50,093 bases of DNA from Pallidibacillus pasinlerensis (GCF_009996845.1 NZ_JAACYS010000016.1:1-50093), one strand, 5' to 3'; shown: positions 33,895-43,578, numbered from the stretch's first letter. Translations and numbers: made by a program. The notes: generated by a model from the letters alone, not told the origin.

Positions 33895-35461
33895 TGATCT
33901 TTCTGTCCGTTATTATAACCGTTCAGAACACATACTGAAAAATATTACGCTATCTATTAATAAAGGAGAAAAAGTATTGATACTTGGACCAAGCGGGGGT
34001 GGGAAATCAACTTTGATTTCCACTCTCGCTGGGATCATTCCAGAGTATATAGAAGCAGAAGTAACAGGACAAGTATTTCTGAGAGATAATGTGGGGATTA
34101 TGTTTCAGGATCCCGATTCTCAATTTTGTATGTTGCATGTGGATGAAGAGATTGCATTTAGCCTTGAGAACCGATCCGTTCCTCAAACCGAAATGGACAA
34201 TATTATCTCCGATTTAATGAATCAAGTCGGTTTAAAAGTAGATAAGAAAACCCCTATCGATACATTATCAGGTGGAATGAAACAAAGACTAGCTTTAGCT
34301 TGTTTACTAGCCTTGGAGCCAGAGGTGCTGTTCTTTGATGAACCAACTGCTCAGTTAGATCCAGCTGGCAGGAAAGAAATACTTGAAATATTACACCGAC
34401 TATCTCAAAAAACAAATCAAACAATGATTTTTGTTGAACATATGTTAGACGGCTGTATTGAGTGGATGGATCGGATTATTATGTTAAATGAGGACGGAAA
34501 TGTGATTGGAGATGGAGAGCCAGAGGACATTATCCATCATTTTACTAATGAAATGAAAGAAGCGGGAATTTGGCGTCCGAAACTTTATCCAAGCAAGTGG
34601 ATTGAGGTTATTGAAAATCCTTCTCATCCATTATCCATCAAATTATCGAAGCAATTTAAATCAAAGTGTCAGACTGCAATGAAAGATTATAAAATTGAAA
34701 ATCCAGTCATTTCGACAGAAAATGTGACAATTGGATACGGAAGGAAGTCTATTGTAAAAGAAATTAATCTAACAATAGACAAAGGAGAATGGATCTCCAT
34801 TGTTGGAGAAAATGGAAGTGGAAAAAGCACTTTACTGAAAAGTCTTATCCGCTTGGAACCAATAAAAAAAGGAAACATATTTATTCATGGTAAGGAACTA
34901 ACGAATTGGTCAGATCGTGAATTGTATGAGCAAGTAGGTTTTGTCTTTCAAAATCCGGAACATCAATTTATAGCTGACACAGTATTTGAAGAAATTGCTT
35001 TTGGAGGAAGCCAGAGAAATTGGCCAGAAGAATTAATATATGCCAAAACAAAGAGGCTGATACAAGAGTTCGGGTTGGAAGACCATGAGAACAAACATCC
35101 TTTTACACTTAGTTTTGGACAAAAGCGGAGGTTAAGTGTAGCAACTATGTTATTGTTTGATCAAGCATTATTATTGCTTGATGAACCAACATTTGGTCAA
35201 GACGAAAAAACAACATATAAACTGATGAAACAATTAAAAGAAAGACAGAAACAAGGAACAACAATTATTATGGTAACCCACGATATGGATTTGGTAGATC
35301 AATATTCAGATCGAGTCTTGCTTTTGAATAAAGGGAAAATGGCCTATCAAGGAACGCCATTTGGTTTATTTAGTAACCGGGATATATTACAAAAAACGAA
35401 AATCATACCACCTCTTCATTACCAGTTGATGCATGAACGAAGGGAAGAGATTTTAGTATGA
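33872..35461 (+). CDS. ykoD: HMP/thiamine ECF transporter ATPase, double ABC domain
   Basis: Energises the Yko transporter; the two ABC domains are fused. First domain: Walker A GPSGGGKST, signature LSGGMKQR, Walker B VLFFDEPTAQLD. Second: Walker A GENGSGKST, signature LSFGQKRR (variant), Walker B LLLLDEPTFGQD. About 529 residues, the normal YkoD length. The start is ambiguous: ATGs at 33866 and 33872 follow AAAAAAGGAAG; the second is better spaced. The stop overlaps ykoC (ATGA). Confidence 0.93.
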   Translation: MDMFLGCNDLSVRYYNRSEHILKNITLSINKGEKVLILGPSGGGKSTLISTLAGIIPEYIEAEVTGQVFLRDNVGIMFQDPDSQFCMLHVDEEIAFSLENRSVPQTEMDNIISDLMNQVGLKVDKKTPIDTLSGGMKQRLALACLLALEPEVLFFDEPTAQLDPAGRKEILEILHRLSQKTNQTMIFVEHMLDGCIEWMDRIIMLNEDGNVIGDGEPEDIIHHFTNEMKEAGIWRPKLYPSKWIEVIENPSHPLSIKLSKQFKSKCQTAMKDYKIENPVISTENVTIGYGRKSIVKEINLTIDKGEWISIVGENGSGKSTLLKSLIRLEPIKKGNIFIHGKELTNWSDRELYEQVGFVFQNPEHQFIADTVFEEIAFGGSQRNWPEELIYAKTKRLIQEFGLEDHENKHPFTLSFGQKRRLSVATMLLFDQALLLLDEPTFGQDEKTTYKLMKQLKERQKQGTTIIMVTHDMDLVDQYSDRVLLLNKGKMAYQGTPFGLFSNRDILQKTKIIPPLHYQLMHERREEILV

Positions 35462-36195
35462 AGGTAAATCATTCATTCTTAGCTACTATAAATCCCTCGT
35501 GCAAGCTATTTTCCCATGTACTTGTGATGTTACTATTAATGGTCATTACCGATGTTAAAGTGACGTTCTTAATATGGTTTCTAGCCGTCCTTATAGGTCT
35601 TTTTTTAGGAGGATGGACAATTTCGTATTTATTAAAAAGGTTATGTCCCTTTTTCGGGATTTTTATTTTAATTTTTTGGATGATGGCAGCCTTTGGAAAG
35701 GGGCAGGAAACGATTTGGCAATGGGCGTGGTTTCATGTGACACAAGAAAGTATAAATCATGGTTTGACGATCGCTTTTCGTATGTTAGCTTTTGTCACGT
35801 ATGGATTATTATTTACCTCTACAACCGACTTGACAGTGTTTATTATGAGTCTCATCCATCAATGTAAACTTTCACCGAAGTGGGCATATGGACTATTAGC
35901 AGGGATTCGTTTAATCCCCTTATTCCAATCGGAATTAAATCAGCTGAAAATGGCTCATAAAGTGAGAGGCTATAAAGAAAAAAATGGATGGAAAATGTTT
36001 TTAAGTTATGCTGTCCCGATGTTTACACAAGGAATTAGGAAATCTGAACGCATTGCGATTGCAATGGAAGCCCGTGGATTAAGCAGAGCAAAAAACAGAA
36101 CCTATTATCGAACAACAAAAGTGGCATTAAAAGATGGGGGTTATTTAGTTTCTATATTAGCGATTGTAATAGTAATGATCATTATTTTTCGTTAA
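35458..36195 (+). CDS. ykoC: HMP/thiamine ECF transporter transmembrane T-component
   Basis: CbiQ-like T-subunit that couples ATPase and S-component. Length is 245 residues with about six helices. It carries the two cytoplasmic Ala-Arg-Gly-type coupling motifs: KVRGYKEK (about residue 165) and EARGLSRAKNR (about 202). It overlaps the ykoD stop by 4 nt. Last gene of the operon; no clear terminator before the repeat element. Confidence 0.93.
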   Translation: MKVNHSFLATINPSCKLFSHVLVMLLLMVITDVKVTFLIWFLAVLIGLFLGGWTISYLLKRLCPFFGIFILIFWMMAAFGKGQETIWQWAWFHVTQESINHGLTIAFRMLAFVTYGLLFTSTTDLTVFIMSLIHQCKLSPKWAYGLLAGIRLIPLFQSELNQLKMAHKVRGYKEKNGWKMFLSYAVPMFTQGIRKSERIAIAMEARGLSRAKNRTYYRTTKVALKDGGYLVSILAIVIVMIIIFR

Positions 36196-36253
36196 GATTT
36201 CATATCTTTTTGAAAAAGAAGTCTTTAATTTTTTATGTTTTTTGAATTTTAGT

Positions 36254-36508
36254 GGGGCTGTCCAAAAAGTCAAAAGTAGTAGATGTTCAAGTAGATATAG
36301 CGACGACATACGTAGTGCCTGTTTGTGTAGAACCGACGAAGCATATTCAGTACAAAAGGAACGGGAATAGCTCTTGTGGAGAAAGCGTAAGTGTTCTGCC
36401 CAAAAGTCTATAAACGTGTGTCAGCGTCGAGAAGGCGGGTGCTGTGCTCTCGATGATCGCGTCAATGAAACAAAAAATCTACTAGCTACTTAATTTCTGG
36501 ACAGCCCC
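36254..36508. repeat. MITE-like dispersed repeat, copy 2 (diverged)
   Basis: Terminal inverted repeats GGGGCTGTCCAAAAAGTC and the complement of GGGGCTGTCCAGAAATTA. An inner inverted pair (AAGTAG-TAGAT against ATCTACTAG-CTACTT) sits just inside, as in copy 1 at 12.0 kb. The 255-bp centre is diverged but shares CGGGAATAGC and the right-hand AATGAAACAA / AACGAAACAA segment. No coding capacity. It lies between ykoC and the TetR gene. Confidence 0.7.
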
Positions 36509-36600
36509 TACTATTTTTTACTTGCACCATGCTTTCCGTAATGTTAAACTGACTAATGACCAATTTCGTATTTTAGTCGAAAAACGGAGGTTCAATAAGG

Positions 36601-37185
36601 ATGAATGACAAAAAGTTAAAAATTATTAATGCTGCAAAGAAATCCTTTAGTCACTTTGGTTATAAAGCAACAACGATGGATCAAATTGCAAAAATTGCAC
36701 AAGTAGGTAAGGGAACAATTTATACATATTTTTCTTCTAAAGAAGAAATGCTAAAAGCAATTATAGATTTATTTGTCGTTGAAATGAGAGATGTTGCAGA
36801 AAGTGCAATTCCACGAAGACAGCCGTTTATTAAAAGCTTTAATGAAGTTCTACATACTATAACTAAATTTCAATCAGAACATGAATTAATGATTAAACTT
36901 TCTCAAGAGGTAAAGGAAATCGGAACTCCTGAAGTCATTGCAGCAATGAAATCTGTAGAAGATGAAATTTGTGAATTTATTGAAGTAAAAATCGAAACCG
37001 CGATTGAACGTGGAGAATTACGGAAATGTGATCCTAAAATAACATCCTTTTTAATGTTTAAAATGTACGTAAACCTGGTTAATGACTGGAAAGAACGTCA
37101 TGAACCATTAGATAAAGATCAAATTGCAGAACTTATCAATACATATTTTATTGAGGGAATTGGAATGAAAAATGAAGACTATTAA
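36601..37185 (+). CDS. TetR/AcrR-family regulator (YhgD-like)
   Basis: 194-residue repressor. The TetR_N helix-turn-helix is at residues about 8-54 (INAAKKSFSHFGYKATTMDQ, GKGTIYTYFSSKEEMLKAI). The C-terminal ligand-binding region is helical. Position immediately before a YhgE/Pip protein matches the B. subtilis yhgD-yhgE pair, so it likely represses its neighbour. ATG at 36601 follows CGGAGG. Related TGACTA/TGACCAA motifs occur upstream of both genes. Confidence 0.9.
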   Translation: MNDKKLKIINAAKKSFSHFGYKATTMDQIAKIAQVGKGTIYTYFSSKEEMLKAIIDLFVVEMRDVAESAIPRRQPFIKSFNEVLHTITKFQSEHELMIKLSQEVKEIGTPEVIAAMKSVEDEICEFIEVKIETAIERGELRKCDPKITSFLMFKMYVNLVNDWKERHEPLDKDQIAELINTYFIEGIGMKNEDY

Positions 37186-37298
37186 CAATTGGCATAGTTC
37201 TTGCTAAATGAGGGAATATCGAAATATGATCTATATTTTTTAAATAAATTGACCAAAGAACTATTCTAGTCATATTCATAGTTTTATTGGAGGATACT

Positions 37299-39974
37299 AT
37301 GAGGAACGTTATCAATATCTTTAAGCAGGATTTAAGAAATATAAAAAGAGTTCCATTGTTTGCTTTAATTTTATTAGCAATTGCTGTATTACCTGCCCTT
37401 TATGCGTGGTTTAACTTAGAGTCTACATGGGACCCCTATGCAAATACGAAGGGGATTCAAATAGCCGTTGTTAATGAAGATGAGGGAGTGGAAATAGAGG
37501 GAGAATCCATTAACATTGGTGAAGAGATTGTTCATAGTTTGAAAGAGAATCAAGATTTCGGATGGAAATTTATTTCGAAACGTGAAGCAGAAAAAGGTGT
37601 AAAATTAGGGAATTTGTATGCTGCCATTTATATTGATAAAAACTTTTCTAGTAATTTAGTTAAGGTTCTTGATGGAGATCCGACGCAAGCGGAAATAGTA
37701 TATCAAGTGAATGAAAAAATGAATGCAATTGCTCCTAAGATGACGTCGGCTGGAGCAAATGCGGTTGTTTCAAAAATAAATGACAAATTGATTGAAGAAA
37801 CGTCAAAGGCTCTTCTTGAGCAATTAGATAAGCTTGGTATCAAGATGGAAGAAGAACTTCCAACAATGCGTAAAATAAAAAGAATAGTCGATGAAATACA
37901 CAAAAGCTTTCCTGAAATTAATCATTTTGCAGAAAGTTTAATGGAAATAGAAGAAAACTGGGATAAGATTGATAATCGTATAGAACAATTTATTGGATTA
38001 CAAGATTATTTTCCTCAGATAGACAAAGGTGCGGAATACATTTTCCGTCTAGAAGAGCAATTGCCGAAGATAAACCAGATAGGAAATGAAGTCTTAAAGA
38101 TCGAACAGTCTATACCAGAACTGGAAAAAGCAGTTGAAAAACTAACGATTTTTCGAGATCGCTTTACTGAAGTGGGAGAGCAATTAAAAGATGGTCTAGA
38201 AAAGGCAAATGTAGCAAAAGAGAAGATTGCACAAATGCAAAATTTGATTCCTGTTTTAGAGGAAAACAGAGAGTATGCAGAGGAATTTTTGCAAATTGTT
38301 GAATCACTAAAGGAACAAGCTGCTAAAACAGACTCGACAATGAGCGAAATTTTCCTTCAGCAAATCCAGTTTATCAGTGAAACCGCAACATTGACAGATC
38401 AAGTTATTGAAGAGTTTTATAATAAAGATTCGCTTGAAGAGGCCACGAAATATGTTACAAATTTAAATGAACAATTAACAAATCAAATTGCAGTGATTGA
38501 TCAAATCATAAAGTACTATGAGCTTATGAATCAAAAACAGCAAAATGAACAAATCCAAGATATGATAGATAAGCTGACTGTTTTACGTAACAAAATGGAG
38601 ACTCTTCAACAATCAGTTAATTCACTGCAAAATGAAATCAATAACGGAAACTTTAACTCAGAAAAATTAAAAGAAATTCGTGAAAAGAACCAGGCTGTGA
38701 AAGAAGTTTCTACAACATTGATGAACATGTTAAACAGCGAACAAGGAAAAAACCTGACTACAGCTTTTATGGATCTAATGGAGCGAATTGAACAGTCAAA
38801 TAGTGGATTAGAAAATTTGTATTCTGAATTAGAATCATTGGGGAATGTATTAAATTTATCTAACGATATCGTAAATAAAAGCGGAGAAACGATTGAAAGA
38901 CTCATTAATGAACTCCCAGATGTGGAAGCTAAAGTAAATAAACTCGTAGATATAACAGAGGAAGAACTTCCAAAAGTGGTCAATACTATTGAAAATTTGG
39001 CTAAATTTGTGAATGAAAAATTGCCTTCCTTTGAAAAGCTTGTTCATAATGTAGCACAGATGATGAAGACTGATTATCCAAAAATGAAAGAGAAGTATAA
39101 AAATATTGCGACATTATTAACAGAAAAGGCTCCTAAAGTGAAAAATTCATTACATGATATAAATAGGTATAGTCGTGAGTATTTACCTGAATTTGAACAT
39201 GTGATAGATGAGTTAGCCGATCACTTTAAGAAAATTGAAGAAGAGGACCAAATAAATAAGTTGATTGTCTTATTACGAAATGATCTTGATAAAGAAAGTG
39301 AATTTTTTGCCAATCCAGTTGACTTAAAAGAAGAACACTTATTTGAAATACCGAATTATGGATCAGCGAATGCACCATTTTATACGACATTAAGTATTTG
39401 GGTAGGAGCGTTATTATTATCAAATTTAATTTCCACTAACGTGCACCCTATAGATATGCGAAAGGAATATACATTACGTCATGTATATTTTGGAAAGCTA
39501 ATTATTTTCTTGATTATTGGAATTTTACAAAGCCTTATTGTTAGTGTAGGAAATTTACTTTTACTTGGGGTTTACACAAAGCATCCAGTTTTCTTTGTTG
39601 TGTTTTCCATGTTAATCTCTATAGTATTAATGACAATCGTTTATACACTCGTATCTATTTTTGGAAATATTGGTAAAGGGCTTGCGATTATCCTTCTCGT
39701 GCTGCAATTATCGAGTAGCGGAGGCACCTTCCCAATTGATGTTACGCCACCATTTTTCCAAGCAATTCATCCTTTCTTACCATTTACTTACGCGATAAAT
39801 TTGTTACGAGAAGCCGTTGCTGGAGCTATTCCTGTTCTTGTGATGAAATATATAAGCATATTACTCATTTTTATGGTTCTTGCACTTCTTGTTGGGGCAC
39901 TCTTAAAACCATTGCTTGCTGAACGTATTGAAGCTGCATATGAAAAAACGAAAGCTAGCAGGATGTTGGAGTAA
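37299..39974 (+). CDS. YhgE/Pip-domain membrane protein
   Basis: Membrane protein of the YhgE/Pip family (ABC-2-transporter-related fold; the lactococcal relative Pip is a phage receptor). One N-terminal helix (about 20-40, LILLAIAVLPALYAWFNLES) is followed by the YhgE N-terminal domain, a ~450-residue extracellular coiled-coil region (about 190-640, Leu/Glu/Lys/Asn heptads) and five or six C-terminal helices (about 695-880). ATG at 37299 with TTGGAGG upstream; the frame extends to 37287. At 892 codons it is full length. Second gene after the TetR regulator. Function may be export or secretion. Confidence 0.88.
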   Translation: MRNVINIFKQDLRNIKRVPLFALILLAIAVLPALYAWFNLESTWDPYANTKGIQIAVVNEDEGVEIEGESINIGEEIVHSLKENQDFGWKFISKREAEKGVKLGNLYAAIYIDKNFSSNLVKVLDGDPTQAEIVYQVNEKMNAIAPKMTSAGANAVVSKINDKLIEETSKALLEQLDKLGIKMEEELPTMRKIKRIVDEIHKSFPEINHFAESLMEIEENWDKIDNRIEQFIGLQDYFPQIDKGAEYIFRLEEQLPKINQIGNEVLKIEQSIPELEKAVEKLTIFRDRFTEVGEQLKDGLEKANVAKEKIAQMQNLIPVLEENREYAEEFLQIVESLKEQAAKTDSTMSEIFLQQIQFISETATLTDQVIEEFYNKDSLEEATKYVTNLNEQLTNQIAVIDQIIKYYELMNQKQQNEQIQDMIDKLTVLRNKMETLQQSVNSLQNEINNGNFNSEKLKEIREKNQAVKEVSTTLMNMLNSEQGKNLTTAFMDLMERIEQSNSGLENLYSELESLGNVLNLSNDIVNKSGETIERLINELPDVEAKVNKLVDITEEELPKVVNTIENLAKFVNEKLPSFEKLVHNVAQMMKTDYPKMKEKYKNIATLLTEKAPKVKNSLHDINRYSREYLPEFEHVIDELADHFKKIEEEDQINKLIVLLRNDLDKESEFFANPVDLKEEHLFEIPNYGSANAPFYTTLSIWVGALLLSNLISTNVHPIDMRKEYTLRHVYFGKLIIFLIIGILQSLIVSVGNLLLLGVYTKHPVFFVVFSMLISIVLMTIVYTLVSIFGNIGKGLAIILLVLQLSSSGGTFPIDVTPPFFQAIHPFLPFTYAINLLREAVAGAIPVLVMKYISILLIFMVLALLVGALLKPLLAERIEAAYEKTKASRMLE

Positions 39975-40004
39975 GAGGGGGGATTTTACAAGTCCCTCTT
40001 TCTT
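39975..40004 (+). terminator. Probable terminator after the YhgE gene
   Basis: AGAGGG pairs with CCCTCT over a 14-nt loop, then TTTCTTT. Confidence 0.55.
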
Positions 40005-40195
40005 TGGTTGGTGACATATCTTACTGGCTGAGAGATCTTATCACTTATATTCAAAGGGATTGTTATTCATTTAAACCCCATATATATAAAACGACGGTAC
40101 CTTTTTTCTGGTCAAAATATAATCGTGATTTGTCTTTCTTATAATAGCTTGTATTATAGTAATGAATACATCTTTTAAAAGGAGAAAATGATAGA

Positions 40196-40538
40196 ATGAG
40201 TAACTTACCAAATTGTCCAAAATGTAATTCTGAATATACATATGAAGATGGGAACATGTTAGTTTGCCCAATGTGCGCCCATGAGTGGACGTTAAATCAA
40301 GATACAGAAAGTGCAGAAGATACAAATGTAATTAAAGATGCCCATGGTAATGTTTTAAACGACGGAGATACTGTTGTCGTAATTAAAGACTTAAAAGTAA
40401 AAGGAAGTTCTTCAGTATTAAAACAAGGTACGAAGGTAAAAAAATATTCGTTTAGTTGATGGTGACCATAATATCGATTGTAAAATTGATGGATTTGGTC
40501 CGATGAAATTGAAATCAGAGTTTGTAAAAAATGCATAA
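40196..40538 (+). pseudogene. PhnA/YjdM-family zinc-ribbon protein gene, frameshifted
   Basis: The N-terminal zinc ribbon ([20 protein letters not shown]) and the following domain ([20 protein letters not shown]) match the PhnA/YjdM family of about 113 residues. At 40437-40444 a seven-A run shifts the frame; removing one A restores [20 protein letters not shown] and the end FVKNA-stop at 40538, the expected C-terminus. As written, the product stops at 40459 after 87 codons. Either a recent pseudogene or a sequencing error. ATG at 40196 follows AAAAGGAG. Confidence 0.82.
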
Positions 40539-40614
40539 TATCTGCTTTTCTTTAATTCCAATCACATTTGATAATAGAAAAAATGCACATGATGGCGAAA
40601 GGAGGATTCAGTTG

Positions 40615-41097
40615 ATGATCAGTGAAACAGATTTGAAACACTTGCGTCGTTGTGTGGAACTTGCTAAAGAGGCATTGGAAAAAGGTGATGAGCCTTTTGG
40701 TTCAGTTCTTGTTTCAGCTGATGGCAAGGTTCTATTTGAGGACCATAACCATGTAGCCAGTGGTGATCACACGCAACATCCGGAATTTGCCATCGCACGC
40801 TGGGCAGCAAACAACATGACTCCTGAAGAAAGAGCAAAGGCAACAGTTTATACGTCCGGTGAATATTGTCCAATGTGTGCAGCGGCCCACGGTTGGGTTG
40901 GTTTAGGCCGAATCGTTTATGCTAGTTCTTCTAAACAGTTAGCCCAATGGTTAAGTGAATTAGGCGTACCTCCATCACGCGTTCGCAATCTTCCAATACA
41001 AGAAGTAATCCGAGATGTAGAAGTGGCTGGTCCTGTTCCTGAACTAGCAGAACAAGTACGTGAACTTCATCGTCAACTCCATGAAGGAAAACGTTAA
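40615..41097 (+). CDS. Nucleoside/nucleobase deaminase, CDA-like fold
   Basis: Zinc-dependent deaminase of the guanine deaminase/TadA-like superfamily. Zinc ligands and catalytic Glu: H-P-E (QHPEFAIARWAANN, around residue 56) and CPMC (YCPMCAAAHGW, around residue 86). ATG at 40615 follows AAAGGAGG; the frame is open to 40531. At 160 residues it is short of a fused domain. Guanine, cytosine or a modified base are possible substrates; motifs do not decide. Single gene with a terminator. Confidence 0.85.
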   Translation: MISETDLKHLRRCVELAKEALEKGDEPFGSVLVSADGKVLFEDHNHVASGDHTQHPEFAIARWAANNMTPEERAKATVYTSGEYCPMCAAAHGWVGLGRIVYASSSKQLAQWLSELGVPPSRVRNLPIQEVIRDVEVAGPVPELAEQVRELHRQLHEGKR

Positions 41098-41145
41098 TTT
41101 TATTGTATTATAAACTGATTAAAATTAAATTATGAAAATAAAAAA

Positions 41146-41177
41146 TGAGCATTGTGAATATAATCCAATGCTCGTTT
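41146..41177 (+). terminator. Terminator after the deaminase gene
   Basis: GAGCATTG pairs with CAATGCTC over an 11-nt loop, followed by GTTTACTTT. Confidence 0.6.
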
Positions 41178-41289
41178 ACTTTGTAAGAATACGTTTAATC
41201 TCTCGAGTTTTAAAAGTATATGTATTTTGTTCAACTAGTATACGCTATGATGATTACTAAAATATGTTTTTTAAAGAGAGGAATGTAAG

Positions 41290-42174
41290 TTGAAAAAGTT
41301 TAAAAGGGTATACTTAGAAATTACGAGTGTATGTAATCTTGCTTGTTATTTCTGCCCGCCAACCTTAAGACCGAAACAATTTATTTCAGTAGAGGACTTT
41401 TCAAAACGGTTAGATCAAATTAAACCCCATACGAATTTTATTCATTTACATGTTAAGGGAGAGCCCCTACTCCACCCGAAAATCGGCGAGCTGTTAGATA
41501 TTAGCCATGAGAAGGGATTTAATGTACATATTACAACAAATGGAACACTAATTAATAAAAAGCGAAACGACTTGTTAAATAAGCCTGCCTTAAGACAAAT
41601 TAACTTTTCACTTCATAGTTATGATGGCAATCCGGCTCTGAAGCAAAAGAAAGATAAGGAAGAATATGTGAGGAGTATACTGTCTTTTGTTAAAGAAGCA
41701 ACAGAGAAAACGAAATTGTATATCTCTCTAAGACTGTGGAATTTATCACCGGATAATAAAACAAATTTTGAACGAGAGCGGAACAGAGAGTTGCTTGCAA
41801 TTATTGAAGATGAATTTAATTTAAATTACAAAATAGAAGAAGAAGTAAAGCCTGAAGGCGGCATTAAGATTGCAGAACGGGTATATATTAACCAAGATTA
41901 CGAGTTTGAATGGCCTTCATTAGATGCAGAAGAAGATGATGGAAAAGGCTTTTGCTATGGTTTAAGAACTCAGGCAGGAATTTTAGCAGACGGAACGGTT
42001 ATTCCTTGTTGTTTAGATGGAGAAGGCATTATTAATTTAGGAAATATTAATCAACATGCTTTTTCAGATATTATTGAAATGGAAAGAGCTAAAAATTTAG
42101 TTGAAGGCTTTTCGAGAAGAGAAGCAGTTGAAGAACTTTGTAGAAAATGTGGTTTTCGTAAAAGATTTGGGTAA
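41290..42174 (+). CDS. Radical SAM protein with SPASM-like C-terminus
   Basis: Radical-SAM enzyme of 294 residues. The 4Fe-4S motif CNLACYFC (CxxxCxxC) is at about residues 15-22, followed by HVKGEPLLHP and the TTNGT turn. The C-terminal SPASM-type cysteines are seen in GTVIPCCLDGEG and in CRKCGFRK. TTG at 41290 follows AGAGAGGAATG. The substrate is unknown; SPASM proteins often modify peptides, but no small precursor-peptide gene is seen nearby. Single gene. Confidence 0.88.
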   Translation: MKKFKRVYLEITSVCNLACYFCPPTLRPKQFISVEDFSKRLDQIKPHTNFIHLHVKGEPLLHPKIGELLDISHEKGFNVHITTNGTLINKKRNDLLNKPALRQINFSLHSYDGNPALKQKKDKEEYVRSILSFVKEATEKTKLYISLRLWNLSPDNKTNFERERNRELLAIIEDEFNLNYKIEEEVKPEGGIKIAERVYINQDYEFEWPSLDAEEDDGKGFCYGLRTQAGILADGTVIPCCLDGEGIINLGNINQHAFSDIIEMERAKNLVEGFSRREAVEELCRKCGFRKRFG

Positions 42175-42189
42175 ATAGCCTATACATAA

Positions 42190-42229
42190 AAGGAACCGGC
42201 CATCAATTGTTATGAGATGACCGGTTTAA
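42190..42229. terminator. Terminator between convergent genes
   Basis: AACCGG-C-CATC pairs with GATG-A-CCGGTT, a stem with one mismatch. T-tails are weak on both strands. Confidence 0.6.
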
Positions 42230-42242
42230 ATATAATTAGTGA

Positions 42243-42638
42243 TTATTTTCCAGAACCGATCATCGTTGATTCGTTAATATTTTTTAACGCATTAACAATA
42301 AAGACTATTACACCTAACCCGAAAGCTCCCCCACCAAGATATGTGAAAATATGGGCAGTATCTAACATACCAGGTATTTGCACTAAAAATGCACTTAAAA
42401 GGAAAACTGGGACACCTAAATTATGAAGCCAAAAATGGGCTTTTCCTAATGAATTGTTTGCTGCACCAGGATAAATAGAATAAATAACTCCGAAAATAGC
42501 CGTTGTCGCAAAACCGACTAAGTTAACATGGGCGTGTGCAGATCCCCAATTCAGTTGTAGAGTCATGGACATAAATAAGCCAACACAAATTCCAAAAACT
42601 AAATAAAGAACAGACAATTTAATCCAGTTCGCTCCCAT
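42243..42638 (-). CDS. Small haem-copper-oxidase subunit I-like membrane protein
   Basis: Four hydrophobic helices in 131 residues. The second helix carries the motif NWGSAHAHVNLVGF, the HxH pattern typical of cytochrome oxidase/NO reductase subunit I-related single-domain proteins. The other haem and copper ligands of a 12-helix oxidase are absent, so it is not an oxidase by itself. Related standalone proteins are known but uncharacterised. ATG at 42638 with a purine-rich AAGGGGG upstream on the minus strand. No partner genes nearby. Confidence 0.72.
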   Translation of the reverse strand: MGANWIKLSVLYLVFGICVGLFMSMTLQLNWGSAHAHVNLVGFATTAIFGVIYSIYPGAANNSLGKAHFWLHNLGVPVFLLSAFLVQIPGMLDTAHIFTYLGGGAFGLGVIVFIVNALKNINESTMIGSGK

Positions 42639-42787
42639 ATTATTCCCCCTTATTTAATGTGTTTGGAATTGTTTCCTGAATTTTAAACATTTTCACTTTA
42701 AATGGATACTATACATCCCTCCTTTAGTAGTCTTATTAAATAATAATGTTCATTTTGAAAATTTATGATTATTCAATGCAATAATAC

Positions 42788-43008
42788 GGTGTACGCGTAA
42801 ACTCCATTCACCCAAGTTATGCAAAAACACAAATGATGGATATTGTTGAAGCTGGTAACAATCCAGATGATCCAATTGCGGTACGTAGAGAACTAGCAAA
42901 AACTATTCCTCTTGGCCGTTATGGTGAAGCTGAATCTTAGCTTCAGATGAAAGTCAATTTATTACTGGTGCACAAATCCGTGTTGACGGTGGAATGGGCG
43001 CTAAGTAA
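42788..43008 (+). pseudogene. C-terminal fragment of a short-chain dehydrogenase
   Basis: Frame GVRVNSIHPSYAKTQMMDIV, then AVRRELAKTIPLGRYGEAES-stop, then LASDESQFITGAQIRVDGGM-GAK-stop. These are the terminal strands and helices of SDR enzymes, with a small deletion and stop between the GRYGEAE and LASDES parts. The N-terminal Rossmann part is absent. First of three adjacent gene remnants. Confidence 0.82.
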
Positions 43009-43175
43009 AAATTTTATATGATGGTTATTGTAAAATAATTTGCCGTAAGTCTATACCATACCTCTCTTTAATATATTACCCAGATAAATCCAAGTACTTA
43101 TCAAGTTTTTTTATTTAGAACCGTTTTTAACGAAAGGAAAAAAATATAGTATAAAAAGGTTAAAAATTTAGGTGA

Positions 43176-43403
43176 TCCTATGCGAATAATTCAGTTTATC
43201 AACATATGACATCTGAAATCTTATGTATTACGAATATTTTTGCGAAAACTAAATGGAATATGCCATTAATAAAAAAGTGGCATAAAGAGCTAACGTCAAG
43301 CTTAGAAGTGATAGAAGAACAAGACTTAGAAAAAGTCGCTCAAAGATTAACAAAAACAATCTGGATTTCACTAGACGGATATATAATTGAAAACAAAGTT
43401 TAA
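43176..43403 (+). pseudogene. Possible C-terminal fragment of a TetR-type regulator
   Basis: Open frame without a convincing start; ATG at 43206 lacks a ribosome site. The end QDLEKVAQRLTKTIWISLDG resembles the last helices of TetR-family proteins. Low certainty; it could also be a short unrelated gene. Confidence 0.35.
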
Positions 43404-43578
43404 TAATCATAAATAATATTATGATTTCTACGCCTAAATAGATGAACATCATAAAAAGTGTTATCTTTCTTATTTAGATTAAAAATGTGTTCCTTATTAA
43501 AATCGTTTAAGTAGAAAAGTTATCCTATCTATTTTTTAATGATCTAATGAAAGTACGGTAAAAAATATTTACTAAAAG

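Noticed and set aside
41290-42174. RiPP biosynthesis cluster around the radical SAM gene
   Set aside because: No precursor-peptide gene, transporter or peptidase next to it; neighbours are unrelated single genes.
43249-43452. Minus-strand 67-codon frame with hydrophobic residues
   Set aside because: Antisense to the possible TetR remnant, no ribosome site; the hydrophobicity follows from AT-rich antisense.
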